Below are positions 5,835-7,281 of a stretch of DNA of 7,281 bases, one piece after another. Origin of the DNA: Methylococcaceae bacterium NSP1-2 (GTDB taxonomy: Bacteria; Pseudomonadota; Gammaproteobacteria; Methylococcales; Methylomonadaceae); NCBI GenBank assembly GCA_002256685.1, contig NQJH01000098.1:1-7281 (forward strand), read 5' to 3'. The notes below the pieces were generated by a model, which did no database searches, was not told where the DNA came from, and was given only the letters and a program-made list of their open reading frames with translations. The translations under genes and the position numbers were made by a program. Every line of letters begins with the position of its first letter. The first letter of the stretch is position 1.

Positions 5835-6578
5835 ATGCACGACCACGAAAACTTTCAAAATTGTTTACTGGAAATAAAAAATCTACTTGGTCGGCATAAA
5901 TTAATAGAAGATCTTGTTCACAAACAAAACTTAGCCGACCTACAACGACTGCTTGAGCAACTCGATGCAGAAGTGATTGCCCATATTTTCGAGGATTTTC
6001 CCGCCGATGACCGGCAAATTATCTGGCAACTAATTCAAGATGACCGTAAAGAGAAAATTCTATTAGTGATGTCCTCACTCATGCGCACAGAAATACTTTC
6101 TGAGGTTAAACATCGCAATCGTAACATGACGATTCGCGTCTTTGATCTGCATGAAGGACGTTTGCGGCAAATTCCTATCGAAACCAAAGAAGATTTAGCT
6201 ACCGCTCAGCCCATCTGGGTCGATTTAATCATGCCAGAAGAAGAGTCTGTGGCATGGGCAAAGGAGATTTTTGGTGTGGAACTGCCTAATCCTCATGATT
6301 TGACCGATTTAGAAACCAGCGCACGGTTTTATGTAGAAGACAATGGCGAGATACATCTGCATTCGGATTTTTTACTGGATCTCAAAGACGAATCCCGCAA
6401 TGTCGCGGTTGCCTTTATTCTCAATAAAGAGACGCTGTTTTCGGTTAGGTGTAAAGAATTACCGGTGTTTCGTTTACAACGGTTACGCGCCCGCGCCCAG
6501 TCGGGTTATGTCTCAGAGGCAAAGGATTTGTTACTCGACCTTTATGCGGCCGAAGTGAAGATGTCTATATCGAACTAG
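5835..6578 (+). CDS. corA: CorA-family magnesium transporter, N-terminal fragment (frameshifted)
   Basis: Cytosolic part (247 residues as read) of a CorA-type Mg2+/divalent cation channel. Residues 1-92 are not standard CorA: a helical stretch (DLVHKQNLADLQRLLEQLD from 26, then VIAHIFEDFPADDR to 60) looks like the MgtE N domain, a superhelical Mg2+-sensing module. Residues 98-225 match the CorA alpha/beta funnel domain (MTIRVFDLHEGRL, PIWVDL, LTDLETSARFY, LFSVR). Homology ends after LLLDLYAAE (240); the last seven residues are read out of frame before TAG at 6576-6578. The correct frame resumes at about 6557 (EDVYIELEEVGRQV) and continues as the 6584-7099 reading frame. Relatives, as I recall them, have a YSADALE segment here, so roughly 22 bp appears deleted. 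The fragment lacks the membrane helices and cannot transport by itself. AAGG at 5823-5826, 8 nt before the ATG, is a weak Shine-Dalgarno. Confidence 0.85.
   Translation: MHDHENFQNCLLEIKNLLGRHKLIEDLVHKQNLADLQRLLEQLDAEVIAHIFEDFPADDRQIIWQLIQDDRKEKILLVMSSLMRTEILSEVKHRNRNMTIRVFDLHEGRLRQIPIETKEDLATAQPIWVDLIMPEEESVAWAKEIFGVELPNPHDLTDLETSARFYVEDNGEIHLHSDFLLDLKDESRNVAVAFILNKETLFSVRCKELPVFRLQRLRARAQSGYVSEAKDLLLDLYAAEVKMSISN
6552..6559 (+). other. Frameshift/deletion lesion in corA
   Basis: The upstream frame (codons from 5835) reads sense CorA protein up to about GAA at 6552. The frame shifted by -1 reads sense CorA protein from GAA at 6557. This needs a net loss of 3n+1 bases. Comparison with remembered relatives, which carry nine more residues here, fits a 22-bp loss, possibly between repeated GAA codons. 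No slippery heptamer such as A AAA AAG is present. Confidence 0.65.
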
Positions 6579-6583
6579 AAGAA

Positions 6584-7099
6584 GTGGGGCGGCAAGTATT
6601 CAAATCTCAGATGACCGATGAAGAAGCGGCAAAAATTCTTGCCGCTATTGCTGCCGAAGAAGACCTTAACGGTCGCATACGCCGCAATGTCCTTGATACC
6701 CGCCGTGCCTTATCTTTTTTGATGCGGGGGCGTTTTTTGTCAAAAGTACAACATGAGGAAGTGCGAGAGATTTTGCGCGATATTGAATCGATAGACGGAC
6801 ACACCGCGTTTTTGTTTAACAAAATCAATTTTCAAATGGATGCCACAGTCGGTTTTATTAATATCAATCAGAATAAAGATATTAAGAGACTGACGATTAT
6901 CAGCGTTATTTTTATGCCGCTTAATCTGTTAGCAGGTGTGGGTGGTATGTCAGAATTTTCCATGATGACGCTAGGTATTCCGTGGCAGATTTCTTATGCA
7001 GGTTTTATGGTAGGTTTGGTTATAGTCGGTTGGCTGACGTTTCTTGGTTTGAAGTTTTTTGAAAACCGTAAGCTAAAACCACCGCGTAAGCTTACTTAA
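6584..7099 (+). CDS. corA: CorA-family magnesium transporter, C-terminal membrane fragment (frameshifted)
   Basis: The remaining 3' part of the CorA gene. As an open reading frame it can begin at GTG 6584, 5 nt after the TAG of the N-terminal fragment, but the homologous frame reaches back to about 6557, so it is really a continuation. It contains the long helical arm (residues about 10-90, with EEDLNGRIRRNVLDTRRA and the family-typical DATVGFININQNK at 86-98) and two membrane helices: about 102-122 and 138-158. The usual pore signature YGMN is replaced by GGMS (G120-S123, then EFSMMT), which I associate with a CorA subfamily in proteobacteria. A short basic tail (KLKPPRKLT) ends the protein in the cytoplasm. 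Termination-reinitiation could make this piece as a separate chain, but no good Shine-Dalgarno supports GTG 6584. The last 8 bp overlap the convergent mgtE 3' end. Confidence 0.85.
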   Translation: MGRQVFKSQMTDEEAAKILAAIAAEEDLNGRIRRNVLDTRRALSFLMRGRFLSKVQHEEVREILRDIESIDGHTAFLFNKINFQMDATVGFININQNKDIKRLTIISVIFMPLNLLAGVGGMSEFSMMTLGIPWQISYAGFMVGLVIVGWLTFLGLKFFENRKLKPPRKLT

Positions 7100-7281
7100 T
7101 CAAAAACAAACTTGCTAAGGCGAGAAAAATAAAAAATCCCATTGAGTCGGTGATAGCAGTGAGGATAACACTAGTACCTACTGCTGGATCATAACCGAAT
7201 TTATGGCGCACTAATGGAATAGCCAGCCCTACAATCACCGCAACTAGCAGATTAATAAACATCGCGCTTGCCATTACTCCC
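7092..7281 (-). CDS. mgtE: Magnesium transporter MgtE, C-terminal end (5' part outside window)
   Basis: Only the last 62 or so codons are inside the window; the reading frame continues past 7281 without a stop, so the Met at 7274 is internal. The sequence gives the last two membrane helices of an MgtE-type Mg2+ channel: MFINLLVAVIVGLAIPLV, a cytoplasmic loop with HKFGYDPAVG, then the final helix TAITDSMGFFIFLALASLFL. The Asp in AITDSMGF corresponds to the conserved pore Asp of the last helix (Asp432 in Thermus thermophilus MgtE, by recollection). The protein ends in Ile-Lys and TAA. It is convergent with corA, the two coding regions overlapping by 8 bp at 7092-7099. Its N and CBS domains would lie to the right. 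Confidence 0.9.
   Translation of the reverse strand, partial: GVMASAMFINLLVAVIVGLAIPLVRHKFGYDPAVGTSVILTAITDSMGFFIFLALASLFLIK

Noticed and set aside
6343..6558. Alternative plus-strand frame inside the corA N-terminal part
   Set aside because: It is in a different frame from the CorA homology and gives basic, low-similarity sequence.
6552..6559. Programmed ribosomal frameshifting as the explanation for the split CorA
   Set aside because: No slippery heptamer is visible at the junction, and the missing conserved residues point to a deletion rather than recoding.
6607..6828. Minus-strand open frame inside the corA C-terminal part
   Set aside because: It is an Arg/Ser-rich shadow of a conserved CorA region with no independent support.

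Overview
The window looks like ordinary chromosomal DNA from a gammaproteobacterium, possibly a Methylococcales-type methanotroph relative. This rests on a glutamine-dependent NadE of the usual proteobacterial length, a tRNA-Gly(GCC)/tRNA-Cys(GCA) pair recalling the E. coli glyW-cysT-leuZ cluster, a 7TMR-DISM diguanylate cyclase, a CorA fused to an MgtE-N-like segment, and short REP-like palindromes with GTTGGGT arms. The order-level placement is an inference from recalled protein flavour and could not be checked.

Layout, left to right. (1) 73-570 (+): a small membrane-anchored protein of unknown function. (2) 581-825: a strong sigma70-like promoter, tRNA-Gly(GCC), a textbook intrinsic terminator, then tRNA-Cys(GCA). 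(3) 826-1089: non-coding, with three weak inverted repeats. (4) 1090-2697 (+): nadE, complete, with all expected catalytic residues. (5) 2703-2778: two inverted copies of a REP-like palindrome filling the gap between convergent genes. (6) 2788-3000 (-): a 70-residue TerB-like protein with a duplicated DGxxSxxE motif. (7) 3122-4975 (+): a membrane diguanylate cyclase (7TMR-DISMED2, 7TM, coiled coil, GGEEF). (8) 5003-5030: a perfect 12-bp hairpin between convergent genes. (9) 5036-5695 (-): a DUF4253 protein. (10) 5695-5835: a divergent promoter region. (11) 5835-7099 (+): a CorA-family magnesium/divalent cation transporter interrupted by a frameshift near 6552-6559. (12) 7092-7281 (-): the C-terminal end of an MgtE magnesium transporter, running off the right edge.

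The genes do not form one pathway. Most are separate transcription units in alternating orientation: convergent at nadE/TerB-like, GGDEF/DUF4253 and corA/mgtE, and divergent at TerB-like/GGDEF and DUF4253/corA. The clearest functional link is at the right end. A CorA with an MgtE-N-like regulatory segment sits tail to tail with an MgtE, and their 3' ends overlap by 8 bp. The CorA reading frame is broken, so MgtE may carry magnesium uptake here. I did not find a convincing new multi-gene system. The most informative oddities are the broken hybrid CorA, the terminator placed between two tRNAs, and the REP doublet.
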